Source: Colletotrichum lupini
Taxonomy: Eukaryota; Ascomycota; Sordariomycetes; Glomerellales; Glomerellaceae
NCBI RefSeq assembly: GCF_023278565.1
Contig: NC_064676.1
Coordinates: forward strand, 2,666,001 to 2,730,000
Reading direction: 5' to 3'
DNA length: 64,000 bases
The translations under genes and the position numbers were made by a program. Below, piece after piece: positions 45,448-58,469 of this stretch. Position 1 is the stretch's first letter; each line of letters begins with the position of its first letter. The notes below the pieces were generated by a model, which worked only from the letters and a program-made list of their open reading frames with translations, did not search any database and was not told the origin of the DNA.

Positions 45448-46822
45448 GATGTAGGTGTTGAAGTTCTATCAGAAAAGGGGAAGGTTCTCAAACACACGGC
45501 TGTAGTTTCAGTCGATGGAATGAATCATTCATGGAATTGTTCAGCTTGATTCTTGTCCGAAAGGCGAATGATACTTGTATGCGAGCTTCTCACGATCATG
45601 GCCAAATTCGTGTAAGTGCCCTTCTAAGCCAGTGTCAATTGGCAAACGGTTGCACTTAGCTTATAAATACTATCCACCTCACCTAACGCTTACGAATGCT
45701 TACAATATGCTCTTCCAATGCCATATTTCTTCATTAAAGGAGCGGATCAAGAAGCTATGAAGGAGCTTTGTCGCATATGAGAAAAGAGTCTACAAGACGG
45801 ACGAATTTGGACAGCGGACATTTGAAGAGTGCCGGAGGTGGTCCCGCGCGGGATCTCCAGGCTAATGTGCAATAGTGGAGCACGGCGGCAAGATCACTAT
45901 CTAGAAACTGGGGTTAGAGGATCCCAGCCGCGCGGGACGGTTCTTAAAGAACTCCTCATCCGTGGGCTAGCAGTGAGTACAGATATAAGTGCGTGCTATG
46001 TTTTTATTCCTGATTATCTTGGATAGTGCTGTGAGTCTTTCTCAATAACAAGTTTGAGGTTGGCTGGTTGTTAGAGGGTTGGGGGCCTTGACTTCGGGCG
46101 TTTGGCTGGCGGCGCGCAGTCAATGTAGTCAAAATTGATATCGCTGCATCTGATTCGAAATGCTAAATCACCAGAGGTGTCACCAGACTCAAGTTCCTAG
46201 ACCTATCTTGCAGACAGGGATTTCAGAGTATTCGTAGGGCTGGGGAAGCTTCTATCCTATCCACCACCCCCGGAGGCCCCAGACAATGGCCCCCAATATC
46301 CACCCCTGCTCTGTTGGCTTCCCAGCCCCTCAATATCGGAGCTTCAGCCGCGGGGCAGTTTCCCAAACCAAACCTCAACCCCCCTCGAGATATACGAAAT
46401 ATCGATTACCTGCAACTCGAGACTCCGAACGCTTCAGCCGTTGTGAGCTGGAAAACCATACACAACAACACCACACCTGGATTCGACTTTGAAAGTTTTT
46501 AATCAGGATCAGAGACAAAGTAAACAAAAAAAGGGTTCAATGTCCAAAGTATGACATCACCCTCCCGCACCTACCGCCCTTGAAACCAAAGCTTCCCCGA
46601 CAACCGCGGACCAACGTTCTTTCTCCCCCCCTCCGGACAACGCACATGGTCCGCCGCCTCCCGTGGACGCATCCACACCTTAAAGTCGGCCACGCCGTCG
46701 AAAGCAAAACTCAACCAAAATCCAGGAAGCGGGCTACGTCTACGGCCATCGCTACCGCTACCACCCCCATCATCGATACCGGAACCCGCGATATCAGCAG
46801 TTACTTCACAGCTACGAGGAAA
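45448..46822. other. Divergent promoter region of the pirin and GRF genes
   Basis: About 1.4 kb. It holds a short protein-like open stretch at 46269-46502 without a convincing start (see findings). If the upstream ATG at 46580 is used, its last 240 bp are coding. Confidence 0.4.
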
Positions 46823-48226
46823 ATGAGCTACCGGACCCCGCGCCGCGGCGGCGGCCGACGGCTAATGTATAATAGCGGCGGCGGCGGCAGCAGAACGACG
46901 ACCCCCTATACACCCAATCGCGGCGGCGGCAGGACATATTCCCCCTCGCCCCCTCCTTCGCAAAAGAAGCGTCTCGACGGGCTCTTCCTCGAAGGAAACT
47001 GGTACTGCAACTGCCAGCCGCGAAACACGGCCAAATTCCTACAAGTCAGCAAGAACACGGCCAACAAGGGTCGGTGGTTCTACACGTGCGAGAAGCGGCG
47101 CGGCGGCTGCAACTTCTTTCTATGGGCCGAGGACGCGGAGAACAGGGCCGAGGGGGCGACCATGACGTTGCCGCCCATGCCGCAGGATGGTGCTGCTGCT
47201 GCTGCTGCTGCAACGCCTCGTCGGGCGACTGGCCAGACTCCAGGTGGTTTCACGCCGGGTACGGCTTCCACTATCAAACCCTCTGCGATGAGAGCAGCGG
47301 CGGCGGCTTCTTCAACGGCAACGATGGAACCGCCGTCGTCGCCTACGGCGCAGAGAAGCGCCGCCAAGCAAAAGTTCATGGACACCTACTTCAAGAACAG
47401 ACCCGTCCAGGTGCCCGCGGAAGAAGAGCCAAACGATCTCATGGTCACGGACGAAGAAGCCGAGCTGCACGCGACACCCGCGCAGAGAAAGAGGAAGAGA
47501 GTCCTCTTCGACTTTGACTCTGACGACGACGACGGAGAAGAAGCACAGGGGCAGGGGCGAGGAGGAGCCGGGACCGACGACTACGGTCTTGACGACGACG
47601 TCTCCTCGGACGAGGAGAGGGCCATGACCGAGGCCATGGAACGCAGCGCCAAGAAGCTTCGCATCGAGGATGGTGGTGTTGGTGGTGGTGGTGGCGGCGG
47701 TGCGCCTTCCACGCCCGCTGCGCAGCGTACGGTGCATGGCGGTGCGCTGCCTACGCCGCAGACAGTCAGCCGAACCCTCTTCCCCGACGCGAAACGCCGC
47801 AAGGTCGGCGAGGACGTCGTCGGGGAGATCTCCCCAGGCAATGTCTCCTTTTCGACGAGCACCTCGTCAGCGACGCTCGGACGCTCAACAGCAGGAGCGG
47901 GAACTGTGCCCCCTTCCTCCTCGCCGCCAACCTCGACCCCACAAGAAGAGCAGCTCGATCCAACAGAGGAAGTCATGGCCCTGCTCCACCAGGGTCAAAA
48001 CGGCGTGGACGTCGCCGCCGTCAGAGCCGTGCTGGGCCGGTTCGCGATGAAGGCCAAGGGGCTGGCGCGGGGCCGGGACACGGTGCGGACGGCGCTCAAG
48101 GCCAAGGACGAGAAGATTGCGGAGTTGCAGGAACGGGTCGCGAATCTGGAGGCGCGGGCGAGGACGCAGAGAGAGCAGATTGCGGATTTCAAGGCTGGCA
48201 TGATGGATTTGTATTCGAAGCATTGA
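46823..48226 (+). CDS. GRF zinc-finger protein with PIP-like box and coiled coil
   Basis: The frame is open from 46580, but I prefer ATG 46823 (MSYRTPRRGGGRR, 467 residues) because the upstream 81 codons look leader-like. The alternative start gives 548. A GRF zinc finger spans residues 61-105: WYCNC (Cys62, Cys64), NKGRWFYTCEKRRGGCNFFLW (read as two parts, Cys89 and Cys96). GRF fingers in TOP3A, NEIL3 and APE2 bind single-stranded DNA. Residues 183-190, QKFMDTYF, fit the PCNA-interacting consensus QxxMxxYF. Acidic and glycine-rich linkers follow. The C-terminal 50 residues are a coiled coil (KDEKIAELQERVANLEARAR). There is no enzyme domain. A (CTG)n run at 47191-47210 encodes poly-Ala. The likely role is DNA replication or repair. 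Confidence 0.82.
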   Translation: MSYRTPRRGGGRRLMYNSGGGGSRTTTPYTPNRGGGRTYSPSPPPSQKKRLDGLFLEGNWYCNCQPRNTAKFLQVSKNTANKGRWFYTCEKRRGGCNFFLWAEDAENRAEGATMTLPPMPQDGAAAAAAATPRRATGQTPGGFTPGTASTIKPSAMRAAAAASSTATMEPPSSPTAQRSAAKQKFMDTYFKNRPVQVPAEEEPNDLMVTDEEAELHATPAQRKRKRVLFDFDSDDDDGEEAQGQGRGGAGTDDYGLDDDVSSDEERAMTEAMERSAKKLRIEDGGVGGGGGGGAPSTPAAQRTVHGGALPTPQTVSRTLFPDAKRRKVGEDVVGEISPGNVSFSTSTSSATLGRSTAGAGTVPPSSSPPTSTPQEEQLDPTEEVMALLHQGQNGVDVAAVRAVLGRFAMKAKGLARGRDTVRTALKAKDEKIAELQERVANLEARARTQREQIADFKAGMMDLYSKH

Positions 48227-49032
48227 GGGCGTCTCTCCGCTTCTCTCGGGCAACGTCCCTTCTTGCTTTGGAGTGTGTTTGGTGTTTCGTTATTGTCTGG
48301 ATTAAGGCGGTCTAGGAGGGAAGGGAGAGAGGCTTCGGATGGAGACTCGGGTATGGAGAGCCATCTACCCCGCGAGGTGGGCTGGTGATCCATTCTCCCA
48401 AGGTTGGACGAAGATGGGTTATGATGGAGTCTGGAATTGAGGATACCCCCCGCTCGCACGCCCTTCTGTTATGGTTTACTGGTAGTAAGTAGATAGCAAC
48501 TATGAAGAAGATGATTTCTCGTTCTCAGTGCACCTTCTTTCCGTTTGAAAACCCCTTTTCTGTGATGAGGGTGTACTCCCATCGAGATTGGCACCGTCAC
48601 ATGAATCGGCTTTCGGTTGTTATAGAACACACTATAGTCCTCCTTGTTTGAGTACATGACTTCCCCCCAGAATGCTAGCTAAATGAAGTTATATGTACTG
48701 ACGTTATTGCTCCCACATAGGCTAAGTATCATCAACTCTAGTCTCGCCTCTCCCAAGTATCGAACGAATCGCAGAGAAAGAAACGCAGAGTTCTGGCAAA
48801 CCTCGGGAAAATCGAAGAATAATGTCACAAAACTCAATGAAAAGTATAAATCTCGTCAACTGATTCAAAATAATTCAGGTATTGTAGACGCGAAAAGCCA
48901 TTAAACGCCAGGGTTTATGCGGCTTGATACCCTCAAATGTGCCAAACCCATGAAACCTGTCCCAGCCGACCAAACCACCCATGTATGTGAACCCAAGTTA
49001 CGAGCCAGGGGATATCATGCTTTCTCTAAAGC
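48227..49032. other. Intergenic, convergent 3' flanks
   Basis: This lies between the GRF stop and the PX-gene stop. The sequence is somewhat AT-richer from 48680. No gene is seen. Confidence 0.5.
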
Positions 49033-52000
49033 TTACTGGGCAAGAACCTCGCGCAACATGACAAGGAAGTTATCCTTGAGCTTGTGAACCTCGGACACGG
49101 GCGGCTTGGCCGGCTCGCCGGCGCTCCGACGGAGTCTATCGCGTCTCTTGGCCCGGCGGCGGCGCTCGGCCTCGATAGGGTCGAGCTCGTCCTCCTCCTC
49201 CGCCTCATCTTCCTCATCCCCGTCCTCGTCGTCATACGCCATGTCCTCCAAGTCCATCTGGTCGAGGCCAAAGTCGGAAGAAGAGAAACCAGTGGGTACC
49301 AAGTCGGGACCTCCGTTTCCTTCGGCCGCCATCTTTTGTCTCGTCTTGTCGTGATGCCACTTCTTCCTGGCTTCTTGCCATGCAATGAGTTGGTTAACCT
49401 CATCGATGACCTTGGCCTTATCGATGGCACCGGAGCTAACACCTCCCTCGAAGAGCGCATTGACATTCAAGGTGCCGTTTTTGGGACCCTTCCTCAAGAA
49501 CTCCAAAATGTCCTCAATCCAGCCCATCAGCTGGTCAAACAAACCGTTGTCGTGTGTGTGGACCTCGTGCACAAACTTGTAGAAGTTGTGCTCATGTCTC
49601 TGGCAGAGATCAATGAAGGCCTGGACGGTCTGGTTCGGGTCCGCCGATGCGTCCTGCTCTTGGCATTTCTCAACAACCTACATTGCATGTTAGTGCTGTT
49701 ACAGTAGTTTTTCACGAGACTGCCTACCTGAATCATGTCGTCAATGAACACAGCAAAGTCCGTGACACTGCTGTAAACGTTTGCCGACTTGTAGACCCGA
49801 ACAAGGGGTTCGTAGAAGATGCTGAAGAGATCTCTGAAAAGCTGAAGTGTGACCGGCTGCTCCACCAACTGCAACATCATGGCCTTGTCATGCTGTCTTG
49901 TGCAAAGCTTCAGGTACTGCTTGAGGTACGAGAACAGCTGAGCACCCTGCTTCAACTCCTCGTCAATGTTCTCAACAGCGTTGTTGAAAGCGACGTAGGC
50001 GTTGTAGAGTCGGCCAATCTGTTCCGAGGTGAGACCAGGCTCAAGGTAATCCGAGCGGAGGATCACGACAATCAAGTCAATATCTTCAGCAGTCGCTTCT
50101 TCCCTAATTGCGAGTTTGATGTGCTCCTCGGCTTCGGTATACATCTTCAGCTTGCCAGTAAAGGCCGCATCGCCGATCTTAGCGCCGAGCGTGTCGATAG
50201 ACTTTTGGAAGCTCTTGATGCCGTCATTGAGGGTCAATGAGAAGATGCGCTGAAGAAGAGATCGGGTGCCGAAAGGTTGCGCCAGGAACACGTCCAAGAC
50301 ACCGGACATGACAGCAGCCGGGTTCGCAATTCTGATAACGTTCTTGATGACGGTGTAAGGAATGAGCGAGTGGATCCTCTTGGCTTGGGCGAAAAGCTCG
50401 GGAGAATTGTCTTCTGCAAGGAACAGGTGGTAAATCGTAGCTGCGACCTCTATCCGGAGCCACTCGGCGAACTTCCGGTACTGAATGCTCAGGTCCTGGA
50501 TGGTCTCCTTCTCCTTGATCTCCTTGAACAGTGACGTAAGACCGTTGCGCTCGACAATCTCTTGACGGAATCTAAATGCTGTTAGTACTTGGTAGTGGGG
50601 GGTACAGAGTGCAGGATTACGCACTCCTCCATGTAGATGTCGAGCTCGGCAGCGCGTTTCCTTGCCACCTCGTAAAACTTCTTTTGCTCTTCCACACGCA
50701 TCGCATCGACTGCCTTTCTCCGTTCAATATCGTCGATATCGGCATCCGTCGGCGTGATCTGGTCCCTGGTGAGGAATTCCTCCATAGCCTTTGTTTGCGC
50801 AATCTGGGGGTTCGAGAGCAGTGTGCGAATGAAAGCTCTGAGAGAGACACGCTGGCTTTCACGCCACAGCGTCACTTGTTCGTTCTTCTTTCCTCCGAGG
50901 AATGGCAGGGGGCTCTTGGGCCTGCTGTCTGTTGACACGCGAGGCGAGTTGCGACCTGAAGTAGTGGAGCTAGCACGTTTGTGTCCTACACTGATTAGCA
51001 TCCACGGCACCGTACGGGGATGAGAAATACTCACCTAGCACCGACAACTTGGAGTGGGTGTCCTTTTCGTGAGGAGTAAGACCAGTCATCATGGTCGAAA
51101 CAGACGACACCGAGGAGGCAGAAGAATCCGGGCTTCCACCTCCCGTCAGAGAAGAGAACAGACCCGTAGTCGTCGTATCCGACTTGTTCTTCTTCGGCAG
51201 AGTGGGCAGAACCTTGCCCGGCAATTCGAGGCGTAGTCTCTTATGTAACCTGGCGAAATCGCTATATCTTCTACCGATGAAGAACTCGAGCTCGCCCTTT
51301 CGGTGAATGCGCATAATGAACTCCTGAAATCGACATTAGCGTCTGCATTGCTCGCCCAGCAATGACAAGTCGGGAGAGTCAGCTTACGGCATGCTTGTGA
51401 GATCTAATAGTCTTCCTCTCCGACGTGATTCGAACGGCAGCGATGTTCACATCCCAGCCATTGATGTAGTTGCCTTCCGGCAAGGCATGCATGACGCCCG
51501 TGTCGATGGCATTGCTGTCGACGACCTCGATCTCGGAAAAGCGTATCCTCTCCTCAAAGCCGGACGAAGTCTTGCAACCAGACACCATCATCAGCTCAAC
51601 GAGCTTTTGACATTTGATAGCCAACTTGCGCCGCTTGGTCTCTTCGAGTCTGTCTTCGGAGGATGAAATATTCTTCGTCGCAAAAGATTCTAGGAACTGT
51701 AGTTGAGGGTGGTGGAACGAGTCAGCGGAGCTAGTCCGGAGGAAGTGAGGGCGGTTTGTAATGGCGCGGGGGAAGCCTCTTGTCTTTTGCACTTACTACT
51801 TGGAGCTTGTCTTGCCAAAACTCCTTCTCTCTGGCCTTGTCGAGGAAAGGGAAATCGCGAACATGGTGTACAAAGATGTAGCGGAGGATGGGGAGCTCCG
51901 AGTCGAGGGGGGATACCTCTCCAACGTCGGATTTGAAGGGGGCGCCAAATCGCTTGAGAGCCGTGGGGGAGTTGAGCTCCGAGATTTCGTACTTGACTTG

Positions 52001-52242
52001 CTCGGAAACGAGCTCGCGCTTGAGGTCTGGCGGGGTGGAATGTTAGCACCTTCTCCTCTTTGTTGGATCATGTCGAAAATGACGGGCGGCTTACAATGCT
52101 CTTGCTTTCCTGTCAGGGACTGGCCCGGCGGGGGAATAGACATGTTGCTCTTTGAACGAAGGGGAAGCTCCCTGGTGACCGGGGCTTGGGCTGGGTCTAC
52201 AGCAGCGCCATTCTGCGGTTGTTCTTGGGATGTCGAAGCCAT
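49033..52242 (-). CDS. PX-domain protein of the YPR097W/Lec1 type
   Basis: Seven exons give 941 residues: 52242-52095, 52026-51797, 51696-51388, 51323-51035, 50985-50625, 50571-49728 and 49677-49033; all phases agree. An in-frame Met at 52335 would add 31 residues. The N-terminal PX-associated helical domain has LPILRYIFVHHVRDFPFLDK. The PX domain follows (EFIMRIHRKGELEFFIGRRY, SDFARLHKRL, LPTLPKKNK), whose RRYSDF and Pro-rich loop fit PI3P binding. A long C-terminal helical region (DUF3818-like: LRIEVAATIYHLFLAEDNSP, FVHEVHTHDNGLFDQLM) follows, then an acidic/basic tail. Yeast YPR097W has the same order and is linked to lipid distribution. A role at endosomes or mitochondria is inferred. The donor of exon 5 is GTGCGT. 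Confidence 0.9.
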
Positions 52243-55200
52243 CAGCGTCGTTTCTGTTTTCTTTCGAGTTGTTTGAACCGTTCTCGGGGGCTGGCAAAGG
52301 TCTCTCAGAATGCCCTCGTTTTTCTTCGGTGCCAAGATCGTGGGAGAGAGGAGAGAAAGGTGGTTGCGGATTTGCGGAAGGAAGAAAGGGTCGAGAGAAG
52401 GTGGACAAGCTGACTGGCGTCAGAGCAACAGCTGGGGACCCGCGACGTAATAATCAATTTACGGACGGTACAGCGGTACTGGGGGGTGACTGGGTACTTG
52501 GGGGCTGGGCACGAGCCGGGTCTCAATAGTATGTAGTGCGCGCGGCAGATCCCAATGGTTAGGTTGTGGTCGCAGGGCGGGCAGGGAGCGGGCCCAGATC
52601 GCAGTGGGGGCGCAGGCGGCGGTAGGCTGTAGGGTCGCTGTACGTAACGCGCGTATGGCGGGGTAGTTACAGGCGCTGCCCACTATGGTGCTGCGGTGAA
52701 GGTGAAGTGCACCTAGCTCTGGCAGCAACAGTGAATGAGGTGAGGTGGAGGGAGGAGGTACTTGGTTTGGTAGTGTGAAGGTACCTTGGCCAAAAGTCAG
52801 TGCTGTCAGGTGCTCGTCGCGGGGCCCTGTAGGTTGGGTTCAAGCAAGTGGGGGGGAGCCCGGCCGGAGCCTTATTTTAGTCCCGGTTCCCAAACCGCCT
52901 AACCTTTTTCCTCACTCGTTACCCTCGCCGTCTTTGGTGTCTATTATCGATCGCAAGGAACGGAGAGCCCTCCTTTTCTTGGTGTTGCCTCAGATGCTCC
53001 CCCTCCCGGGTGTTCAGACCTAGCTAGCTCTTACTAACAACTAGAAGCTGGGTGGCATCAAGATAACCTATGACGGGAGCTCGGCAGGTTACGTAGCGCC
53101 CAAGAGGTTGGATGAGACGAGACAGAATGAGCTTAGAGCTCGGTGAAGCTAGGCAAAAGATGTGATTGGGCGTTGGAAGGGGGAGCGCGTAGGTGTGTGC
53201 TGTGCGTCAGGTCAGCTGTGCGAGAGGCGAAGAGGGCTGGGCTGGATGGACGGATGGGAGGTGAGGGGGAGGGGATAGATCGGGATGTTTTTTCATTTCT
53301 TTCTCACGTCGCGAGTCGCCTCGAAAAAAAGGCTCAAGCCCGGCCGGGACGGACGTTGGATATCCTTAGCACGGAGAGACGGCACGCAAGCGTCGTTTGG
53401 CGGGGTGAGAAAACACAGCAAAACTTGACAAAAGCAGATAAAACGAGGCAGGGGTCGTTTCTAAAAAAGCAAGGAACATCTTCCGTAACACGCGGAAGTA
53501 CCCCAAAAAAAACCAACAGTCCCCAATTCTCTCTTCCAGTACACTGAGTGCAATACTTGTACGTCCAACTTTGGTGTAAACTCTGTGTGAACAGACAGAC
53601 AGACAGTCAGTCAGTCAGACAGACTCCAAAGTTCAGGGTCCTCCTGTTGCGGCTTGCGGGTGCCTGACAGCGATGCGAAGCGAAGTTTGGAGACGCGAGA
53701 ATAGTTGGAGGTGCGAATAAGAACCAACGAAGAAGAGAAGAAGCTCACAGACAGGGCAGGGATCCGTTCCATGTTGCTGTCACTGCGCAACACCTCGCAC
53801 CTCAACTTGAGGTGGACGAAGAAGCCAAGCCTTTCCGCTCCCGCATGCCTCTTTAGTCACCGCTGGCGCTGGGTGGAAGTCCGGGATGGATAGGGAACTG
53901 CCCGGCCCCGCCCACCTTACTACTAACGTGTGTATGTACTTTGTATGTAGGTTGCCCGTAATCCCCGACGGTATTCTTCGTTGACGCTGACGATGACTTG
54001 CTGCTGCGCCTGGCTGTGTGCCATCGAATTGTTCCCAATTGTTTCTCTCTCCAAGGGCTCAAACAGCCCAGCCACACCGCAGGAGGCCAAGCCCCCCAAC
54101 CGCAATACCTTATAACCTCAAAGACTCACGACTCGAGCGTCGAGACACACCCGAATGGCGCCGAGAATCGTGGCGGTGACTATGACCTATCTCCCCATAT
54201 TGTCGAAAATTGGCCATGGGATGCATGACGTCGTGGGGCAGCACACCTGCATGCTGTGCAAGTACCTTCTCAACTTCTCATCCACCCCAGCGATGCGGAG
54301 CCGAGTGCCGAGACCAGACACAAGAGACACCACACAATACCAGTAGAGATGCTATGTAGACACGGACGCAACGCCCACTGAGCTTCTTCACCAGGCTGCC
54401 CAGCCGCTGTTTCCTCGACACGCCTCACACACTTCAGCCACAACCGCTTCTTCAACTTCCCTGGTTGACCACACCTCAACTCTGGGCAACACGACGCGTC
54501 CAGTCTTGGCCGTGCTTCGCTTGCCATTTCCTTGTTCAAACCGTTTTCACGATTCACAGAGCCAATGCACCGGACCCGCAAAGCAAGCAAGCAATAACTA
54601 CAGAGTATAGTCATCAGGTTGCAGAAGGCGACTGGGCATGACTTGCAGAAGTTGCACATCGTAGCACATCATTCGTTGAAACGAATCGAACAAGTCATGA
54701 GCAAAAAAAGACTCCCTTGGTTGACCCCACCAAAAAACAAAAAAAAAACATTGTGTTGTCAACTCACAACTCAGTCATCAGCCGCGAAGCTGTGCAAAAG
54801 AGCCAAGGCCGTAGACGCGCAATCATTGTCGCCATCAGCTCTTCCTTGGGTGCTTGGCTCCGGACGAGACCGAATCGCCTTATGGGGCAATCGACGTCTA
54901 GCGCCGCCCACTTCCTCACTGACGTATCCGCTCTCAGAAGCACACCTCATTCTTTCGTGAGATTCTACGGCCCTTTTTTGGATGACTTTGTTCCCATCTA
55001 TCCCCGCCGTATCCACTCTCGCAAAGACATCACAAAACAATTGCTTTTCCCATTGATCAACAAACATTCCAAGGCTGATTTCAGGCGCAGAGTCTCCAGA
55101 ACGTGGCTCGGTTCGCCAAAACACGGGGGGAGTTGGTTATGTTTCCCAATCTGTTCCCCCAACCGCGCCAAACTCTTTCGGCGCCGTAATACGACGGAAG

Positions 55201-58200
55201 CATGGAATTCATTAGACGGGCTTCTGGAACCCGCGGCCTGCGGACACCCGCCCGGACGATCTACCTTTAGTGCGACGCTCAAAAAGTAAGGTACGTAAGG
55301 TGGTGCCAAACGTCCAACATCAGCCTGCGTGTTATACGCTGTCGCGCTCCGAGGAAATCGGAACGGCTAGAACAGCCCAGATAGGGAAGCATCAAGAGAG
55401 AGACAGAGGCAGGAATGACCCCGATCCCACACGCACCACCCAACCCTTGCGCCTACCCGGCTACGGTGCCGGGAGCCCAGGAGTTGAAGGACGCTGTAGG
55501 TAAGACGCACGGGGTGTGGGTCACCGCGCCCCCGTCGGGATTCGGGGCCGGCGCCCATTCGGTGATCGTCCAGGGCCCTGAACAACATGCATAATATCTC
55601 ATTTAAGGAAGCAGCACCTCGGCATGCCCGATTGCGTACCTGGTACGGAGTACTCGTAGGGCTGCCCGCGGACGGGATGTCACATCGCTTCGGGACATCG
55701 CCGGCTCTGCTGTCTTCTCGCAACTACCGATCTGGTTCACGGCAGGATTGTTTTCCTACGGTTTGATAATTGGTATGACTGATGACTGTTTTGCAAATTT
55801 GTGAGCTCTGTAGACTTTTCGTCGAACGCGTTTTTCATTTCCAGAAATGAAAGGGGGGCAAAAATCATGAGTTTGATGACGACAATCGAGACTGTTTCCG
55901 ATTGTCGTAAGAGGTCTTATGTCGTACTCGCTTGGAGCATCAGGGCACGCGGGTGGTACAGTGTAGTCAAGAGCTCGCCGATACGTATGGAGAAAGGTCA
56001 GGCCGATCGAGGGCCAGATGCGAGCAGAAGGGTGACACCAAGGGATGTTCGAGTTGGACGTAGGTCGCTGGTTTAGCGAGAAACCCGGTACATCGTCGCC
56101 GGACTCCACCGCATACCATCTTAAGCAGCCGATGTGGAGATTTCTCAGGATAGAATGCGGTCGAGCTCTCGTTCCGAAACTGTGAGCATACGATCCTGGC
56201 TAAAATATTCATCAGGGGCAGATCCCTAAGCTGCATCGTCAATATTCTTGCAAGTGATGGATTAATGTAGACTCTGACCATGTGTCCGATTAAACGTCAG
56301 CCTGTCACACAATTTCAGAAGACGAGTTGCTTTATCGATCGTGGGGAAATGATCACGTATCAAAAGCTGCTCCTCAGTCGGCTGTGTGTCTCATTCGATA
56401 CTGATTGCTCCATATCTGCCAGAGAGCCGTTGGGGACAATCTATTCTAAGAGTGTGTCCGTCTGTTATTATCAATAGAAAGCTGCCTGGAGTATTATCTC
56501 AAGCCCGTATGGAAGCTGATAGAACTAATGTGGTAAGACATCAAGTCAAAAGAATCATTGGAGTGAAAAGAAAAAGAACAAAAAGCGGTACAAGCTAGAA
56601 TCAAACTCAGACCTCACAAAAACAAAATCATCGGGGGTCGACTCCCTTTGTGTGTTCTTGCAAGTGATCAGTCGCAACTACTGCGCCGGGAGGCTCCTCA
56701 TCCGATGGTGACAGGTGAAGCAAATAATTTTGCCAAAAGCTACCCATATTCAGTGACTGTATGGCTCTTTCTTAACAAGGTCGTTGTCCCTCTTCGCCGC
56801 CTTGCATTTCCTCTGAAGGGTTACCCCTTTTTTGTCAAGTCCGGGAGTCACAGACGTGCGGTCTTCCCGGGAACCTCATTCCGATCACGTCCAAGAACGT
56901 ACAGACGTTGAGTCCTATGTTGCTAATTCACCTACCCACTACGATCTCTGACTGCCGCATACTCTTTATCCCTACATCATTATAGCACTTGGTTCACATC
57001 ATACTATAGCAGCTTGAAGCTACAGAAAAGGCGTTGGCGAAGTTGGATCCTAGGCAAATCATTATCAAAGCCATTGCAATCTCTCACCGTAATATACAGG
57101 GGCAGTATACATGTCCAGTATTAGGTAGAGATAAAAACCAATGATTGAGCTTCAAAAAGGATCTACCAAGGCTGGTCTATCGCACGCCCATGAAAACAAG
57201 GGGAAGCCTGCCTCAACCAGGAAACAGAATGGACGAATCTGAGTACAGGGCACCAGCCCCAATGTCAAACAAAGAGCTATGCTCTTTATTTCTGCTTCAT
57301 GAGGGGATTCTCTTCGTCTTCGATACCGGTCTCGACTACATCGTATAACGCCACACCAGACAACTCGGTGATAGCTAGGTATACAAGTTTTGTGCTAGAG
57401 AAGGTGGCTCAAGGCGGAAGTTTGCTACGGGCGCTCTTCACTCCTGCGTTTTCGGTATTCCATTGCCTCGATGGCGGGATACCGTTCCCTCACGTCAGAG
57501 TTCCTTGAAACACAAATGGAAAACTGACGAGCCATCATTGGGAACTGGGATGGTTCGATAAGTGTGGGCAGTATCCAGCACTGCGCGGAACCAACTGCGC
57601 GTGTTCCATGGCCATACCCATGGCCATGATAAAAGAGGATGGTGTAATACGAGGAGGCAAATCAACCCTATATTCTACGCGGTGCTTCCTACCTGTCAAG
57701 GCATAGAACCCTATTCAGTAGTCTAGCCAAGACCGAGAAGAGATATTCAGAACCAGAATGCACCGCGAGAAAATATCTACACCGAGATTGCAGACAAAAG
57801 AGGCAAAACCATAGGCCCAAGGGCTCTCTCGTCGTGTTTCATCGCTACGCGTCTAATCTCACTCTACGTGATAATCTCATGCCGACAAGCTCGGATGACT
57901 TCCAAAGAGGGGGCAAGTGCCAGTACACTACGATACATAGAGCAGAGGGTCCCAAGCAAGATGGAAACCGAGTAATACCCAGAGCTCGGTCGATTTCCTG
58001 GAATACGCCTGAACGCAAGGCCCTTGGACAATACGACAAGGCTTGATGTCGACTGAGCATTATCGCCGTATCGTACCTGAGGATGCCACACGAGGTTGAG
58101 AAGAAGGTGTGGGTTGTGGACATCTGCGACTATTGCCATGATGAAGCTTGAGGCATAAACCCCCTGGTAAAGCCTCTGTATATCACGAAGATCGCGGGTG

Positions 58201-58469
58201 TGGGTAGTCAGACCCACGTGAAGCTCTCTCGATGAAAGTGGTGAGCAGAAGCTTTGGCAATGAAATAGGGGTAAGTTATGTAGAATTGCGAACTGAATGG
58301 CTTTGAGAGTCGAAACGAGTCACAATCTTGCAAACGAAAAAGAAGCTATATTGTAATCAACCAATCTAATAATGCCTCTGTTGTGTGGGTATCATATTAA
58401 TATGCAGTAACCGCAATGCCAAATCCCTTTTCAAACACAGTATGTCACAAGTCGATCCTTCGAAGCTCC
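52243..58469. other. 6.2 kb gene-poor stretch
   Basis: I find no convincing gene on either strand. The portion 52300-52900 holds the PX-gene promoter. A CAGA/CAGT microsatellite lies at 53590-53625. The part from about 55740 to 58440 is AT-richer than its flanks, without the TpA excess of the right-end RIP zone. Two direct copies of CCATGGCCAT lie at 57606-57615 and 57618-57627. Confidence 0.4.
53592..53625. repeat. Tetranucleotide microsatellite
   Basis: A short run of CAGA units changes to CAGT units and back. It lies in non-coding DNA. Confidence 0.85.

Noticed and set aside
53143..53547. 134-codon plus-strand frame in the gene-poor stretch
   Set aside because: No motif or protein-like pattern. 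It ends near a microsatellite and looks like chance.
57606..57627. Two direct CCATGGCCAT copies, 12 bp apart
   Set aside because: They are short and isolated in non-coding DNA, with no sign of a site or element.
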